This document shows, piece after piece, positions 19,301 through 20,229 of a stretch of DNA of 20,229 bases; within the stretch, counting starts at the first letter, position 1, and every line of letters starts with the position of its first letter. Source of the DNA: a virus. A model generated the notes under the pieces. It was not told the origin of the DNA and did no database searches. It worked only from the letters and a program-made list of their open reading frames with translations. The stretch is taken from the IMG/VR virus record IMGVR_UViG_3300031565_000490, positions 1-20,229 of that record; one strand, 5' to 3'. The translations under genes were made by a program, and so were the position numbers.

Positions 19301-20229
19301 ATGGTTGAACCTAATTATCAAGAATCAGTAAGTTTTCTTCAACGATGGTGTGAGAATGGCCCGTGGATTTTGACGGCTATTACTTTGGATAAGAAAAGTA
19401 TCGTCACCTCAACGTTCACCGAGCCGGACGCCGTGATGGAGTGGCTTGAGGAACACGGGGCTACGAAAAATATCTATTTTTCGGTGAATAAATGTAGATA
19501 CAGTGTTTCGAAAAAACCATCACGCGAAGATATTGAGAGCATGGACTGGTGTCATTTGGATCTGGATCCTCGGGCCGGGGAAAACATTGACGCCGAACGC
19601 AAAAGGATTATTCACTCCCTTCAAAACCCACCGGCGGGCATTCCTCACCCCACTGTTATCCTATTTTCTGGTGGGGGATTTCAGGCGATGTGGAAATTAT
19701 CGGAAGCTATTCCCATCCAGGGCCGGGAAATCGCATACGAAGACGCGAAAAGATATAATATCGCCTTGGAACTGGCCTTCTCGGGGGATCAAACTCATAA
19801 TCTTGATAGAATTTTTCGGCTCGTTGGCACGATTAATAGGCCCGACGCCCGTAAACTTTCCAAAGGACGTGTGCCCACGCTGGCCAAGCTCATCGAGTTC
19901 AACGACAACGTCTATCCTATCACCGCGTTCACGAAATCGGTGCCTGTCCAGGACAAAGCATCCGGCTTCGGCTCAGCCAATACCAAGATCAAACTGTCCG
20001 GGGACATCAAAAGAATCGATGACATAAATTCTCTCGGCGATAAAGTCAGCGACAATATCAAAGTTCTAATCGTACAAGGAATTTTGCCAGATTCGCCGAA
20101 CAAATACCCCAGTAGAAGTGAAGCCTTATTCGCAGTTTGCTGTTCATTAGTCCGTGCTGACCTAACCAACGATGAAATCTACGCCGTCATATCGGATCCG
20201 GGCTTCGCAATCTCCGCCTCGGTCCTCGA
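19301..20229 (+). CDS. Archaeo-eukaryotic-type primase, N-terminal part (runs off the window)
   Basis: 309 in-frame codons are open to the window end. Primase-type motifs are visible: CHLDLDP near residue 85 (DxD metal site), VILFSGGGFQAMWKL near 115 (motif II, with Gln where many relatives have His), and NLDRIFRLVGTINRPD near 170 (motif III, R-x-x-GTxN). This is the RepB/phage AEP primase layout, usually fused to a C-terminal helicase, which would lie outside the window. It would prime replication for the family A polymerase at 14357. AAGGAGA (19291-19297) precedes ATG 19301. The 3' half uses more C-ending codons than neighbouring genes. Confidence 0.78.
   Translation, partial: MVEPNYQESVSFLQRWCENGPWILTAITLDKKSIVTSTFTEPDAVMEWLEEHGATKNIYFSVNKCRYSVSKKPSREDIESMDWCHLDLDPRAGENIDAERKRIIHSLQNPPAGIPHPTVILFSGGGFQAMWKLSEAIPIQGREIAYEDAKRYNIALELAFSGDQTHNLDRIFRLVGTINRPDARKLSKGRVPTLAKLIEFNDNVYPITAFTKSVPVQDKASGFGSANTKIKLSGDIKRIDDINSLGDKVSDNIKVLIVQGILPDSPNKYPSRSEALFAVCCSLVRADLTNDEIYAVISDPGFAISASVL

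Noticed and set aside
1-20229. tRNA genes, CRISPR arrays, insertion sequences, integrase/attachment sites, retron or diversity-generating reverse transcriptase
   Set aside because: Intergenic spaces are nearly all under 100 nt; the largest, 9692-9901, is described. No cloverleaf, repeat-spacer array, transposase, integrase or reverse transcriptase motif was seen.

Overview
The window is a stretch of a tailed bacteriophage genome (Caudoviricetes), probably from an uncultured phage. All supported genes lie on the + strand. They are tightly packed, with many ATGA or TAATG stop/start overlaps and strong AGGAG-type ribosome binding sites. Their products are replication, nucleotide-metabolism and DNA-modification proteins. 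No structural, lysis, integrase or tRNA genes are visible. The Shine-Dalgarno sites point to a bacterial host, but nothing identifies which one.

Layout. (1) 1-1020: a broken first gene, then three small Cys-rich proteins. (2) 1043-4226: a promoter, more small proteins (zinc-ribbon, membrane, zinc finger plus helix-turn-helix) and an SNF2-like SF2 helicase. (3) 4236-9691: a second promoter copy, a conserved phage protein, a probable ssDNA-binding protein with an SSB-like tail, an SF1B helicase, a class II (B12) ribonucleotide reductase and an alpha-glutamyl/putrescinyl-thymine pyrophosphorylase-like protein (clade 2 type). (4) 9693-11584: a third promoter copy, a leader region with a 19-codon ORF and two hairpins, a helix-turn-helix protein, a P-loop kinase and a second pyrophosphorylase-like protein (clade 3 type). 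(5) 11585-20229: a fourth promoter copy, an HNH endonuclease with a frame break, a thymidylate synthase/dUMP hydroxymethylase homologue, an HD 5'-nucleotidase, an Nmad1/MazG-like protein, a Nudix hydrolase, a family A DNA polymerase, dCMP deaminase, a VRR-NUC nuclease, an MT-A70 methyltransferase, a PD-(D/E)XK-like nuclease and the start of an archaeo-eukaryotic-type primase.

How it fits together. Ribonucleotide reductase and dCMP deaminase supply dUMP. The TS-family enzyme would make either dTMP or 5-hydroxymethyl-dUMP. The HD, Nmad1 and Nudix proteins would reshape the nucleotide pool. After hmU is incorporated, the P-loop kinase and the two glycosylase-fold pyrophosphorylase homologues would convert it into a hypermodified thymine. 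This is the most interesting system in the window. The final adduct cannot be deduced, because no amino-donor enzyme is present here.

Other notable points. A promoter/operator element occurs four times, with a 13-bp palindrome over its -10 box in at least two copies. Two genes appear leaderless. The polymerase has Leu at the position equivalent to E. coli Pol I 762 and no normal start codon near its strong RBS. GGCC is about four-fold over-represented in the reductase gene but absent from a ~1 kb block covering the MT-A70 catalytic domain and most of the next gene. Three apparent frame breaks (near 65, 11711-11716 and 16330) may be sequence errors or real.
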